34,913 nt of DNA, taken from contig CAAGRW010000099.1 of assembly GCA_900772775.1 (NCBI GenBank), positions 1 to 34,913 of the forward strand, given 5' to 3'. Shown here one piece after another: positions 1-8,399 of the stretch. The position numbers and the translations under genes were made by a program. The DNA comes from Candidatus Rifleibacteriota bacterium. GTDB taxonomy: Bacteria > Vulcanimicrobiota > Xenobia > Xenobiales > Xenobiaceae. Below the pieces are notes generated by a model. The model was not told the DNA's origin. It searched no databases and worked only from the letters and a program-made list of their open reading frames with translations. How positions within the stretch are numbered: the first letter of the stretch is position 1; every line of letters starts with the position of its first letter.

Positions 1-135
1 GCGCCAGGAATCCATGCCATATTGCACAACAGTAAAAAGCACCAGCATCAATACACTAAAAACGCCAGTGGTGATCAAAACTTCAACCAAAGTAGCGCCT
101 AAGTTGTCTTTTCGGCGGCTTGGAACAATATTCAT
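1..135 (-). CDS. prepilin-type N-terminal methylation protein (partial, cut by window edge)
   Basis: Reading the minus strand from the ATG at 135 gives 45 codons to the window edge, beginning MNIVPSRRKDNLGATLVEVL. A short basic leader, then G-ATLVE and a hydrophobic stretch (about residues 19-37), is the type IV prepilin/pseudopilin pattern: a leader peptidase cuts after Gly13 and Glu18 is the conserved +5 glutamate. Such proteins are minor subunits of type IV pili or type II secretion pseudopili. An AGGAGGG ribosome site at about 147-153 overlaps the stop of the upstream prepilin gene, which ends only 17 bp away, so the two are probably translated from one message. The C-terminal part lies outside the window, so the exact class of pseudopilin cannot be told. 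Confidence 0.8.
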   Translation of the reverse strand, partial: MNIVPSRRKDNLGATLVEVLITTGVFSVLMLVLFTVVQYGMDSWR

Positions 136-152
136 ATTATTAAGCTGCCCTC

Positions 153-761
153 CTAGAACTCCGAGCTGATATTATAAAGTCGGCTCATCTCACAGCGCAG
201 AATACCGGCATGCGTCATACTTAAAGTATTTTTGCTATCTACTGCTCCGGAAGCTTTCATATCTCCGTTTTCAGAACTATATTCGCCAACGCTACTGCCG
301 CTTTTGCCCCACCAAACTACCACATCCAGCTTAACCAACTGATTGTCGATAGTAGTACCCCCTACAGAAGTCCCGCTGTCAGTGCTGTCTATTCTGGTGG
401 AATTGAGTTCCCACACGAAAGTAGTATTGTTTAGGTTCTTAATACCAGAAGCTACTACGCCGCCTTTTTTCAGATTTTCAAAAGCGCCTTTGTCAGCTTC
501 TTTATCAACCTGATTGACAATATTGTAAATATCTTTGGTAAGTACAGTTTCGGCAACAATAACACCTGCCGTTAGGTCGGTGGTCTTTTGGCTGGCCTTC
601 ATTGATCCGGTAAAAACAGCCAAAACCAAAAGAAGAGTCACAGACATAATGCCCACAGAAACCATAAGTTCCAATAAGCTGAAGCCCGCGCGTTTTTGAC
701 GACGTCCTAATATATAATGGCTGGCTGAATATTGCTTATCCATGCAACAGCTGACCTTCAT
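153..761 (-). CDS. prepilin-type (type IV pilin-like) protein
   Basis: The protein carries the class III leader motif RAG-FSLLELMVSV followed by about 20 hydrophobic residues, as in type IV pilins and type II secretion pseudopilins; Glu at +5 is present. The rest (about 150 residues) is a polar, Asp/Ser/Gly-rich domain with no recognised fold. The frame is open to a start at 806 (217 aa), but the start at 761 has an AAGGA site 9 nt upstream and the promoter at 822-830 would leave the 806 start almost leaderless, so 202 aa is preferred. A third possible start is at 743. It lies between a coiled-coil protein (upstream) and a second prepilin (downstream, 17 bp), suggesting a small pilus or secretion assembly operon. 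The exact role is unknown. Confidence 0.75.
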   Translation of the reverse strand: MKVSCCMDKQYSASHYILGRRQKRAGFSLLELMVSVGIMSVTLLLVLAVFTGSMKASQKTTDLTAGVIVAETVLTKDIYNIVNQVDKEADKGAFENLKKGGVVASGIKNLNNTTFVWELNSTRIDSTDSGTSVGGTTIDNQLVKLDVVVWWGKSGSSVGEYSSENGDMKASGAVDSKNTLSMTHAGILRCEMSRLYNISSEF

Positions 762-821
762 AGCTTTCGTTCCTTCAATTGTCAAAAAAGCCACCAGGGC
801 TTTCATTAAGTTTTCCGCCCC

Positions 822-830
822 ATTATAGCA
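822..830 (-). promoter_or_regulatory. extended -10 promoter upstream of prepilin gene
   Basis: The minus strand reads TGCTATAAT here, a perfect extended -10 (TGnTATAAT), in the short gap after the coiled-coil gene. No good -35 is visible at 16-18 bp upstream, which is normal for extended -10 promoters. Transcription would start near 815 and give a leader of about 54 nt to the preferred start at 761. Confidence 0.45.
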
Positions 831-834
831 AAAA

Positions 835-1383
835 TTAGCCCCATTCTACGGGTTCATCGTCGAATATGGCGGAATTATCATTTTTTTTGGCATTGTATTC
901 GGTATTGCCATTAACGCACTTAGCATTGGCTGATTTTTGCAATTCAGCCAAAGCAAGTTCCATACCGTTTAGGCGTTCTTCTAACCGTTCAAGCTTGGAA
1001 TTGATATCAACTTCTCCCAGAGAAGCTTGCAACTTATCCAACTTTTCTTCACAAGATTTCACGGCTTTTGTTAAGCGTTCAGTAACTTCGCTACCAGAAG
1101 ACAACTGAGTTCCTACCATAGAGCTACCAGAGAAAGAAGCTCCGTTAGGATTTCCGATTAAACTGAAGACTTTATTTAAATCATCTTTCAGAGAATTGAC
1201 CTCAGCCAAAGAGGCCATACGCGAAACGACCTCTGACATTTCACGACGTATTTGCTCTAAGTTATCAAGAGCATCTCTTTTTAGTTCTGCTTCGCTAAGC
1301 TGTTGCAAATGGCGAAGCTGAGACAAACTGCTACGCACATTGCTTTCTAATTTTTCTACCCGTTCTAGCAACTCATCGGCCAT
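835..1383 (-). CDS. hypothetical coiled-coil protein
   Basis: 182 residues, not recognised as any named family. Residues 1-72 and about 100-150 are rich in Leu, Glu, Lys and Arg with heptad-like spacing (for example LLERVEKLESNVRSSLSQL), predicting two coiled-coil segments separated by a Gly/Ser-rich linker (about 76-97). The C-terminal tail is polar and acidic, ending EPVEWG. No signal peptide or membrane segment is seen, so it is probably cytoplasmic. An AGGAGGA site lies 8 nt before the ATG. It is the first gene before two prepilin genes on the same strand, and could be a structural or scaffold protein, but position is the only hint of function. Confidence 0.65.
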   Translation of the reverse strand: MADELLERVEKLESNVRSSLSQLRHLQQLSEAELKRDALDNLEQIRREMSEVVSRMASLAEVNSLKDDLNKVFSLIGNPNGASFSGSSMVGTQLSSGSEVTERLTKAVKSCEEKLDKLQASLGEVDINSKLERLEERLNGMELALAELQKSANAKCVNGNTEYNAKKNDNSAIFDDEPVEWG

Positions 1384-1476
1384 GACAGAGAATCCTCCTC
1401 AACTTTAGCTACCCCCAACGCTCTTTCTGTCTTGTTGCAGGAAAGGACATGCCGCAAAACGCAAAAGAAAAACGTT

Positions 1477-1833
1477 ATGAAAAAGACAAGTTTTCCAAAT
1501 ACCCCTTCTCTTCCCCTGCTCCAAAAATATGTGCAAGAAAAATGTATAGAACGAGGTTTTACTAAAGCCAGCAACTTAGAGACCTATTTGCTGCTGACCG
1601 AAGAAGTCGGCGAATTAGCTAAAGCTATTCGCAAAAAAATGGCTCTTTTCACCGAAAAAGCCAAGGAAAGCCACAGCGATCAGACTAAGGAGCAACTCAT
1701 TCAAGACAACCTGGCCGAGGAAATGGCTGATGTGCTGTCCTATTTGCTCGACTTAGCTAATCGCTTTGATGTAGATCTGGCCGAATCTTTTAAACGCAAA
1801 GAAGCGGAAAATGATCGACGCACTTGGCAATAG
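1477..1833 (+). CDS. MazG-like nucleotide pyrophosphohydrolase
   Basis: 118 residues from the ATG at 1477. The all-alpha NTP-PPase metal site is visible as EEVGE (residues 42-46) and EEMAD (81-85), the ExxE...ExxD pattern of MazG/MazG-like enzymes, which hydrolyse nucleoside triphosphates to monophosphate and pyrophosphate, often to remove aberrant nucleotides. A hydrophilic insert (about 54-77) separates the two halves. The frame is open from a TTG at 1432, but the extra residues are not family-like. No strong ribosome site precedes either start, so the start is uncertain. It is divergent from the coiled-coil gene and converges on lysC, whose stop is 30 bp away. Natural substrate unknown. 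Confidence 0.8.
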   Translation: MKKTSFPNTPSLPLLQKYVQEKCIERGFTKASNLETYLLLTEEVGELAKAIRKKMALFTEKAKESHSDQTKEQLIQDNLAEEMADVLSYLLDLANRFDVDLAESFKRKEAENDRRTWQ

Positions 1834-1871
1834 ATTAAGCCCCCCCCAAGCTATCAATAGCTATTAATCTA
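1831..1871. terminator. inverted repeat between convergent mazG-like and lysC genes
   Basis: An 8-bp perfect inverted repeat, TAGATTAA (1831-1838) and TTAATCTA (1864-1871), carries the stop codon of each converging gene in its arms. The loop holds a run of eight C and a smaller hairpin AGCTAT-CA-ATAGCT. There is no U-run, so a bidirectional terminator or pause is only a possibility. Confidence 0.35.
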
Positions 1872-3090
1872 AGCCAAATTCTGTATGAATAGCCTGAGAA
1901 GCTTTAGCCAAAGCATTCTCGGCTACTACAGCAGAAATGGTAATATGCGAATCCGTCGTGTAAAAAAGCTCAATACCACTATGCACTAAGGCTCGACAGA
2001 TGCGCATCATCACTCCCGGTTGTCCACGCATAGCCTGGCCTACTACAGAAAGTTTGGCACAGCCAAAGCGCATAGCAAAGCTGCAACCAAGCTCTTTAAG
2101 CAAATTTTTGGCTGTATTTATATCACTATTGTTGAGCAAGAAGCAAATTCTATCTTCGGCTACATTGATCATATCCAAAGAAAGAGACGCTTCGGCCAAA
2201 CGCTCAAAAATAGAGAGACGACGCACACGCAAATCGGGAGTAGCTTGCAAATCTATACTTACCATAGTATAGCCGGGCACACTGACTACTCCGGTGACTA
2301 ATTTTTCAATTTCCAACTGACGATCGGCAATGCTCACATTGGATGAACAACTGTCAATGGCCGTACCTTCTTTGTCACTAAAAGTAGAGCGCACTCGCAA
2401 AGGGATATTGTGAGTCTGAGAAATTTCCACTGCTCTGGGGTGTAAAACCTTGGCTCCTTCGTTGGCCATTTCTCCCACTTCAACATGGCTTATATGTTCC
2501 AAAACGTGAGCTGACGGTACGTAGCGAGGGTCGGCAGTCATGACTCCCTCAACGTCAGTGAAAATATCTACTCGTTCAGCTCCAACGGCAGCTCCCAAAG
2601 CGACGGCCGTAGTATCACTGCCACCGCGTCCTAAAGTAACGATTTCACCACGTTTATTGACGCCCTGGAAACCTGCTACTACAGGGACGAATCCTTCTTG
2701 CAAAGCTTCCAAAAGTGCTTGAGGATCGATACTTTCTATGCTGGCGCTCCCATAGTTGCCCACAGCAGCGATGCCGGCTTGAGCTCCATCGAAAGCTTTG
2801 GCCTTTATGCCCAAACTACGCAAATAGTGGCTTACTGTCACAGCAGAGATTATCTCTCCACAAGCCATAAGCATATCGCGCTCACGCTCGCTGACATGAG
2901 TCGAATAGTCTTTAATCAACCCCAATAAACTATCGGTGGCGTAAGGAGCCGGACGACGTCCCATAGCAGAGACAACAACAATCACTTGCTTATTGTTGTT
3001 CAATTCGTCGTTGATCTTATTGGCCAAAGCTTTCCAGCCTTTTTCTGAAGCTACTGAAGTGCCGCCAAATTTTTGCACAATAATAGACAT
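1864..3090 (-). CDS. lysC: aspartate kinase
   Basis: 408 residues. Phosphorylates aspartate to 4-phospho-aspartate, the first step toward lysine, diaminopimelate, threonine and methionine. The N-terminal amino-acid-kinase domain (about 1-245) shows KFGGTS (7-12) and the GRGGSDTTA nucleotide-binding loop; the C-terminal part has two ACT-type domains (about 260-408), the usual site of lysine or threonine feedback. The frame is open to a TTG at 3117, but the ATG at 3090 gives the standard start MSIIVQKFGGTS. The stop of asd is 4 nt upstream of this ATG, and the best ribosome site (GGAAGGAA) lies in the last codons of asd, so the two are probably translationally coupled. It is the last gene of the M16-dapB-asd-lysC unit. 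Confidence 0.95.
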   Translation of the reverse strand: MSIIVQKFGGTSVASEKGWKALANKINDELNNNKQVIVVVSAMGRRPAPYATDSLLGLIKDYSTHVSERERDMLMACGEIISAVTVSHYLRSLGIKAKAFDGAQAGIAAVGNYGSASIESIDPQALLEALQEGFVPVVAGFQGVNKRGEIVTLGRGGSDTTAVALGAAVGAERVDIFTDVEGVMTADPRYVPSAHVLEHISHVEVGEMANEGAKVLHPRAVEISQTHNIPLRVRSTFSDKEGTAIDSCSSNVSIADRQLEIEKLVTGVVSVPGYTMVSIDLQATPDLRVRRLSIFERLAEASLSLDMINVAEDRICFLLNNSDINTAKNLLKELGCSFAMRFGCAKLSVVGQAMRGQPGVMMRICRALVHSGIELFYTTDSHITISAVVAENALAKASQAIHTEFGLD

Positions 3091-3094
3091 AAGG

Positions 3095-4123
3095 CTATTT
3101 TGCGTTCCTTCCCTCAACGAGAGCTTGGGCTATATTAACAGCATTGGTAGCTGCGCCTTTACGCAAATTGTCGGCTACAATCCACATGGAAATACCATGC
3201 TCGGCAGTAGGATCGCGACGGATACGCCCTACCAAAACGAGATCCTGATCTTCACCTTCAACAGGTGTAGGATAAAGCTGGTGAGACGGATCGTCCATTA
3301 CTTGTACACAGGGAGCGGTGCTTAAAATAGCTCTAGCTTCTTCAGGAGAACATTCTTTAGCGAAAGAAGCTTGCACCGCTTCAGAATGAGCGAAGAACAC
3401 AGGCACACGCACACAAGTGGCCAATACCGGCAGGTCAGGAAGTTCCAAAATTTTCTTGGTCTCGTTGACCATCTTGGTTTCTTCTGTAGTGTTGCCTTCT
3501 GCGTCGAAACTACCAATCTGTGGGAATAAGTTAAAACCAATGCGCTTGGGGAAACAGGATTTGCCTTCGACAGTTTGTCCTTCAAGCATAGTTCTGGTCT
3601 GGCGACGCAATTCTTCCACGGCCTCTTTACCTGCACCAGAAACAGACTGATAAGTAGCCACACTGACACTCTTAAGACCGAAAGCTTTATGCAAGGGGGC
3701 CAAAACCGACATCATCTGAATAGTAGAACAATTGGGATTGGCAATGATGCCTTTATGCTCTTTTATAGCATGACCATTTACTTCCGGCACAACTAAGGGC
3801 ACTTCGGGATCCATGCGGAAAATAGAAGAATTGTCTATAGCTACAGCACCGGCAGCGGCGGCCTTTTTCACATATTCAGCAGCAGCTACATCACCGCCGG
3901 CGAAAAGCGCAATATCGACGCCTTTAAAATCGAAGGTAGCAATATCAGCTACTACAAGAGATTGATCGCGGAATTTTACTTCCGAACCGGCCGATCTGGC
4001 CGTGGCCACGGCGCTCACTTTGCCTATAGGCAACTGAGTGCGCTCGGCTAAAACTTTGAGCATCATTGAGCCAACCAAACCGGTAGCTCCTACAACAGCA
4101 AAATTGTATTTTTTATCGTTCAT
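3095..4123 (-). CDS. asd: aspartate-semialdehyde dehydrogenase
   Basis: 342 residues from the ATG at 4123 (a GTG two codons earlier is also possible). It reduces 4-phospho-aspartate with NADPH to aspartate semialdehyde. The Rossmann motif GATGLVG is at about 12-18; the catalytic cysteine is in NPNCSTIQ (about Cys132); the conserved RIRRD near residue 305 is also present. Length matches the bacterial family (330-370). It lies between dapB and lysC on the same strand: its product is consumed by the dihydrodipicolinate branch, whose reductase is dapB. The ribosome site is weak. The 63-bp gap to dapB holds two small hairpins. Confidence 0.95.
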   Translation of the reverse strand: MNDKKYNFAVVGATGLVGSMMLKVLAERTQLPIGKVSAVATARSAGSEVKFRDQSLVVADIATFDFKGVDIALFAGGDVAAAEYVKKAAAAGAVAIDNSSIFRMDPEVPLVVPEVNGHAIKEHKGIIANPNCSTIQMMSVLAPLHKAFGLKSVSVATYQSVSGAGKEAVEELRRQTRTMLEGQTVEGKSCFPKRIGFNLFPQIGSFDAEGNTTEETKMVNETKKILELPDLPVLATCVRVPVFFAHSEAVQASFAKECSPEEARAILSTAPCVQVMDDPSHQLYPTPVEGEDQDLVLVGRIRRDPTAEHGISMWIVADNLRKGAATNAVNIAQALVEGRNAK

Positions 4124-4143
4124 GCTCACATTTCACTTTCTAT

Positions 4144-4181
4144 GGGGCGCTAATCTCGGCCCCAAGTTTGATCCGGTAAAA
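4144..4181 (-). other. two small hairpins in the dapB-asd gap
   Basis: GGGGC (4144-4148) pairs with GCCCC (4159-4163), and a CGGT/ACCG stem with a 3-nt loop lies at about 4173-4182. Neither is followed by a U-run. They may be message-processing or stability elements between dapB and asd, but no function is shown. Confidence 0.3.
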
Positions 4182-4186
4182 CCGTA

Positions 4187-5002
4187 TCAGTCAATAATAT
4201 TTTCTAAGCCGACAACCATACCGTCTAAGTGGCGTACTTTTTGAATAGCGATAACTACTCCGGACATAAAACACTCGCGATTCGAAGCACTATGGTGAAT
4301 AGTCAGAGTCTCACCTTGACTGCCGAAAATAACTTCTTGATCAGCCAAGAATCCGGGCATACGCACCGAGTGAATACGAATGCCGCCGTATTTGCCACCT
4401 CTTGCCCCTTTTACAGACTCTTCGCCTTCAACTGGAGCCCTGAATTTACCACCAGAAGCTCTGGCCATAGCCTCAGCTGTGTACATAGCTGTGCCTGAAG
4501 GAGCATCTAGCTTGCGTTCGTGATGTTTTTCAATAATTTCAGCCCAATGGAAATACTTAGAAGCCATTTTGGCAAATTTCATCATCAAAACAGCTCCCAT
4601 AGCAAAATTGGGGGCAAATAAAATGGGATGAGAGCTTTCTTTGGCTAAATTGGCAATAGCTTCAGAGTCGGCATTAGAAATACCAGTAGAGCCGATAACA
4701 CAAGCCACATTATATTGAGCAGCCTTGAAAACTACCTCTTTGATAAAACTACCGGTAGAAACTTCTACCAAAACACCTCCGCGAGCAGCGGCCAAAGCTT
4801 GATCGATATCCGGAGTGACAATTACTCCACAAGGTTCACCAGTAACTAATTCTCCAATATCTTCGCCTAAATGACGGGCGTGACCGATAGCCCCCACCAA
4901 CTCCATGCCGACCTGACCTAAAATGGTGCGCACAATTTCGCGCCCCATACGCCCGGTAGCTCCGGATACCACCACCGGAATTGGACTTAATACACTGTCC
5001 AT
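4187..5002 (-). CDS. dapB: 4-hydroxy-tetrahydrodipicolinate reductase
   Basis: 271 residues. It reduces hydroxy-tetrahydrodipicolinate to tetrahydrodipicolinate with NAD(P)H, in the path to diaminopimelate (peptidoglycan) and lysine. The nucleotide-binding loop GATGRMG is at 14-20 and the family signature EIIEKHHERKLDAPSGTA at about 155-172, including the catalytic His160/His161 and Lys164. Length is normal for the family. An AGGAGGT site sits 5 nt before the ATG. The gene follows an M16 peptidase by 75 bp and precedes asd; no dapA is found in this window, so the condensing enzyme must be encoded elsewhere. Confidence 0.95.
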   Translation of the reverse strand: MDSVLSPIPVVVSGATGRMGREIVRTILGQVGMELVGAIGHARHLGEDIGELVTGEPCGVIVTPDIDQALAAARGGVLVEVSTGSFIKEVVFKAAQYNVACVIGSTGISNADSEAIANLAKESSHPILFAPNFAMGAVLMMKFAKMASKYFHWAEIIEKHHERKLDAPSGTAMYTAEAMARASGGKFRAPVEGEESVKGARGGKYGGIRIHSVRMPGFLADQEVIFGSQGETLTIHHSASNRECFMSGVVIAIQKVRHLDGMVVGLENIID

Positions 5003-5043
5003 TCGAACCTCCTAAATGTGAAACAAAATTTTACTTCTATCAT

Positions 5044-5062
5044 TGTCGACTTAGTATCGACA
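5044..5062. promoter_or_regulatory. TGTCGA-N7-TCGACA inverted repeat upstream of dapB
   Basis: A perfect 6-bp inverted repeat with a 7-bp spacer lies in the 75-bp gap between the M16 peptidase stop and dapB. It is not followed by a U-run in either direction, so an operator or a small RNA hairpin is more likely than a terminator. No regulator is implied by the sequence. Confidence 0.3.
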
Positions 5063-5077
5063 CTGTTTACTGATTTA

Positions 5078-6355
5078 TTACAGAGAATATATAGGACCGG
5101 CAGCAGCGGTCGTCAACTTATCCAAATCGAAAAATTCATGGGCGAACTCTATAATATCGCTATTTTTAACTTTGTCTAAATCTTGGCAAAGTTCTTCCAA
5201 GCTAATCTGACGTCCCCAAACCCGCTCATTTTGCACAATACAGCTCATGCGACCGAAGCTTGATTCTAAACTCAAGGCGTACGAACTCTTAATATGTTGG
5301 CGAGCTCTCTCCAATTCATCTTCGGTAATTCCTTCAGCCAGAATGCCTTTAAATATCTTGCGAATGCTGTCCATAACCGCAGAGACATTGGCCGCCGAGC
5401 AGCTCACCTCTACACCAAAGAGACCGGCGTCACTGTAAGTAGAGCGGAAAGTCTCTACCGAATAGGCCAAACCGCTCTTTTCACGTATTTCTTGGAAAAG
5501 ACGACAAGAAAGTGAACCGCCCAAAACACTGTCTAAAACAGACAAAACGCATCCTCGCGGATCATCTTGAGCTAGACATTGCCAGCCGCAGCAAATACTT
5601 ACTTGTTCGGTGGGACGATATTTTACATTTGTTACCGCAGCCGGTTTAGGCGTACCTCCCGGAGGGCAAGCCCACCACAACTTCGGCCCGGCTTCATTGC
5701 TAAATTGAGAAACAGGTCGGCGCATCAACCACCCGTTTTGTAGGTAACGTTCGGTCAATCGTACCAATTTATCATGATCGACGGCTCCGGCAGCAGCCAC
5801 AATAATACGATCAGGCCTGTAATGGCGGTGCAAATATTCAAAAAGCGCATTTTGAGTGAAGCTTTGCACCGACTCTATAGTGCCTTGAATGGGCTTGCCC
5901 AACGGATGATCGGGCCAAATCGAAGCATAAAAAAGGTCGGAAGCTAACTCGTCGGTCTCATCTTCCACCATTTTAATTTCTTCGCATACTACACCTTGCT
6001 CACGCCGCAACTCAGCTTCGTCAAACGAAGAATTTACCAACATATCGGCCAAAATTTCAAAAGCTTGCGCCACATGCTCACTGAGCACAACCGTATATAA
6101 ACACGTTTGCTCTTGTTCGGTAAAAGCGTTCATGCGGCCGCCCAGAAGATCCATATCCTGAGCCAAACGCAAAGCCGTACGTCGCTCTGTACCTTTAAAA
6201 AGCATGTGTTCTAAAAAATGAGCCATGCCCAAATTGTACGGTTCATCGCAGCGAGTTCCGCTTTGCACCCATACTCCCAAAGAGCAGGAGGCAAATTGAG
6301 GAATCTGCTCACTGATTACCAAAATACCATTGGTTAATTCGGTCTTCTTAATCAT
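5078..6355 (-). CDS. M16 family zinc peptidase (processing-peptidase-like)
   Basis: 425 residues. The inverted zinc motif HFLEH is at 46-50 (His46, Glu49 catalytic, His50), in the context AHFLEHMLFKGT, typical of the active subunit of mitochondrial-processing-peptidase-like M16 enzymes (MlpA/YmxG type). Two M16 halves fit: an active N-terminal half and a C-terminal half with the glycine-rich SLSCRLFQEIREKSGLAY segment. No signal peptide is seen, so it is probably cytoplasmic. Its place directly upstream of dapB-asd-lysC resembles the Firmicutes arrangement, where an mlpA-type gene lies near asd and dap genes (established knowledge, recalled). Substrate unknown. A second M16 gene in this window (25317-26633) also keeps HFLEH. 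The ribosome site is weak. Confidence 0.88.
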   Translation of the reverse strand: MIKKTELTNGILVISEQIPQFASCSLGVWVQSGTRCDEPYNLGMAHFLEHMLFKGTERRTALRLAQDMDLLGGRMNAFTEQEQTCLYTVVLSEHVAQAFEILADMLVNSSFDEAELRREQGVVCEEIKMVEDETDELASDLFYASIWPDHPLGKPIQGTIESVQSFTQNALFEYLHRHYRPDRIIVAAAGAVDHDKLVRLTERYLQNGWLMRRPVSQFSNEAGPKLWWACPPGGTPKPAAVTNVKYRPTEQVSICCGWQCLAQDDPRGCVLSVLDSVLGGSLSCRLFQEIREKSGLAYSVETFRSTYSDAGLFGVEVSCSAANVSAVMDSIRKIFKGILAEGITEDELERARQHIKSSYALSLESSFGRMSCIVQNERVWGRQISLEELCQDLDKVKNSDIIEFAHEFFDLDKLTTAAAGPIYSL

Positions 6356-6370
6356 CTCAATTTAAAAAAG

Positions 6371-6406
6371 CTTGACATACTCCCCATGCCTGAAGGCGGG
6401 GGCTTT
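6371..6406. mobile_element. possible solitary IS200/IS605-type end (palindromic remnant)
   Basis: The string CTTGACATACTCCCC followed by GCCTGAAGGC and GGGG closely matches, from memory, the subterminal hairpin found at ends of IS200/IS605 (tnpB/IS1341-type) elements. GCC-TGAA-GGC forms the tip of the hairpin and CCCC/GGGG its base, with one bulge. No tnpA or tnpB reading frame lies nearby, so this would be a solitary end or a small non-autonomous relic, in the divergent gap between the M16 gene and recN. Confidence 0.4.
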
Positions 6407-6538
6407 ACGGCACTTGTGGTAGAGACCGCTTTTTCTTGCCTGTATCCTTCTTTCCTTTACCGGACAAAAGAGGAAGAGAAAAAACAAAAAATGAAATTTC
6501 GCGCCGCAAATTTTTCCTGTCATGGGTTGGAACGTTTT

Positions 6539-8275
6539 ATGTTAGCAGAATTGGCTATCCGCAACTTTGCATTGGTGGAAGATGAGACTTTTTGTTTTGT
6601 AGATGGTCTCAATATGCTTACCGGCGAAACTGGAGCAGGCAAATCCCTGATCATCGACGCCATGGGATTTTTACTGGGCTCAATGGTGAGAGATAAGCCT
6701 TTGCGCAGCGGAGCAACCAGCGGTTTTGTAGCCGCCAGATTCGTAAACATTCCCACCGAAGTGACTCACAAATTGGCAGAACTAGGCTTTGAAGAAAATG
6801 AGGAAGACGAGTTGCTCCTCAATCGCGATTTTAAAGCTGCCGGTCGAGCTTCTTGTCGCATTAACGGTAAACCGGCCACTTTGGCGATTTTGCGTGAAGT
6901 AGGCTCGATGTTGGTAGATTTGCATGGCCAGCACCAGCAATATTCTTTACTACGATCTAACGATCATTACAAGGTGCTAGATCGCTATATTATTTCTCAA
7001 GATCCGTCTTATGAGCAACTCCTAAGCGGCTACGCCGATTCGTATCGCCGCTGTCGCGAATTGCATAAAGAATTGCAAGAATTGCGCGAAGGCGAGCGCT
7101 CCCGCTTGCGTGAAATAGACTGGGCTCACCACGAACTCAATGAGATAGACGAAACGTCACCGCAGCCAGGCGAAGATATAAAACTCGAAGAGCAAATAAA
7201 AATTCTGGCCGCTGCCGCCGACTTGCGCAACGGTGCTTTGTCAGCTCATGCCGACTTAACTTCTGACGGCGGCCCTCGCGAACTTCTAGCCAGAATTTGC
7301 GGAAGCCTGGCTTCTTTACAAAGCCAAGATAAACGCTTAACTCCAATAGTCGAAAGCTTAAATGAAGCTTTGGCCATCATGGACGACAATATTTACGAAT
7401 TGAGCGCTTACGCCGACGGCATTGTCTCCGACAGTGAAAGTTTGGAAGCTTTGCACAATCGTTACGACAAATTGCGTACGATTATGCGCAAATATGGCCC
7501 TTCTATAGAAGAAGTTCTGCAATATCGTCAACAAACGGCCAATCATTTAGAGCTATTGGAAAACAGCGCTTCACGTTCTGAACATTTGGAACACGAATTG
7601 CTAGACTGTCTTAGACAGAGGGAAAAATTTATGGAAGAGATTTCCTCGTCGCGCCACAGTCACGCCAAGGAGCTATCTAAAGCCGTAGAAGAGGAATTGG
7701 CCAAAGTGGATATGCCCCATTGCCGTTTCGCTGTTTCTTTTGCCGACAATCTTAACCATGATTCTAAGGCTGATGAGCTAACAAATTTCGTGTCCCAATA
7801 TAAAGAGATTGCCTCACACGGAGGCGACATTATCGAATTTGTGATCGCTCCCAACCCCGGAGAAGCTCCCAAACCTCTGGCCCAAATAGCTTCAGGTGGT
7901 GAAATTTCCCGCATTATGTTGGCTTTGCTCAGTTTATTTTCTGAGTTCCAAAAAACGGCCACTTTCTTCTTTGATGAAATAGATACAGGTTTGGGAGGCA
8001 ATGCTGCTCAAGCAGTGGCAGAGCGATTGCGAGGTTTAGCTTCACGCTCGCAAGTTATATGTATCACCCATTTGCCTATTTTGGCTGTAGCAGGCGATCG
8101 CCACCACTACTTATATAAAGAAGTAAACGGTGGACGCACGGCAACTCACGTGCGCATTTTGGAAGGAGCTGAACGGGAAAAGGAAATTGCTCGCATGATG
8201 AGCGGAGGCGCCTCTTTGGATCAAGCTTTAGAACATGCCCGCTCCCTTTTGCGCAATGCTCAAGCCCGCAACTAA
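6539..8275 (+). CDS. recN: DNA repair protein RecN
   Basis: 578 residues from the ATG at 6539, which gives the standard RecN start MLAELAIRNFALVED. RecN is an SMC-like ATPase that acts early at DNA double-strand breaks. Walker A is GETGAGKS (29-36); the ABC signature is ASGGEISRIMLALL near residue 450; Walker B is FFFDEIDTGLGG shortly after; the middle (about 150-370) is a long helical, charged coiled-coil region, as expected. The frame runs upstream to 6386, but that extension crosses the IS-like hairpin region and does not look like protein. The ribosome site is weak (GGA 7 nt before ATG). No LexA-type box was recognised. It is divergent from the M16 peptidase and followed by topB in the same direction. 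Confidence 0.93.
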   Translation: MLAELAIRNFALVEDETFCFVDGLNMLTGETGAGKSLIIDAMGFLLGSMVRDKPLRSGATSGFVAARFVNIPTEVTHKLAELGFEENEEDELLLNRDFKAAGRASCRINGKPATLAILREVGSMLVDLHGQHQQYSLLRSNDHYKVLDRYIISQDPSYEQLLSGYADSYRRCRELHKELQELREGERSRLREIDWAHHELNEIDETSPQPGEDIKLEEQIKILAAAADLRNGALSAHADLTSDGGPRELLARICGSLASLQSQDKRLTPIVESLNEALAIMDDNIYELSAYADGIVSDSESLEALHNRYDKLRTIMRKYGPSIEEVLQYRQQTANHLELLENSASRSEHLEHELLDCLRQREKFMEEISSSRHSHAKELSKAVEEELAKVDMPHCRFAVSFADNLNHDSKADELTNFVSQYKEIASHGGDIIEFVIAPNPGEAPKPLAQIASGGEISRIMLALLSLFSEFQKTATFFFDEIDTGLGGNAAQAVAERLRGLASRSQVICITHLPILAVAGDRHHYLYKEVNGGRTATHVRILEGAEREKEIARMMSGGASLDQALEHARSLLRNAQARN

Positions 8276-8296
8276 CGCCGATCTTGACGTGTAGTA

Positions 8297-8334
8297 AGTT
8301 CCAAGTAAAATACTTGGGTTAATTAACTTTTTAT
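8297..8334 (+). terminator. hairpin downstream of recN
   Basis: CCAAGTA (8301-8307) and TACTTGG (8311-8317) form a perfect 7-bp stem with a 3-nt loop. A second palindrome, GTTAATTAAC (8319-8328), follows and then a short T-run. This is consistent with a weak rho-independent terminator between recN and topB. Confidence 0.45.
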
Positions 8335-8399
8335 CAACTTGCCATATTGGCTGCATATTCCTATTTTTCTGCCACCAAAGGCACCTCAGGAGGCTACTC

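Noticed and set aside
6386..6538. 51-residue N-terminal extension of RecN
   Set aside because: It lies over the IS-like hairpin and the family start is at 6539.
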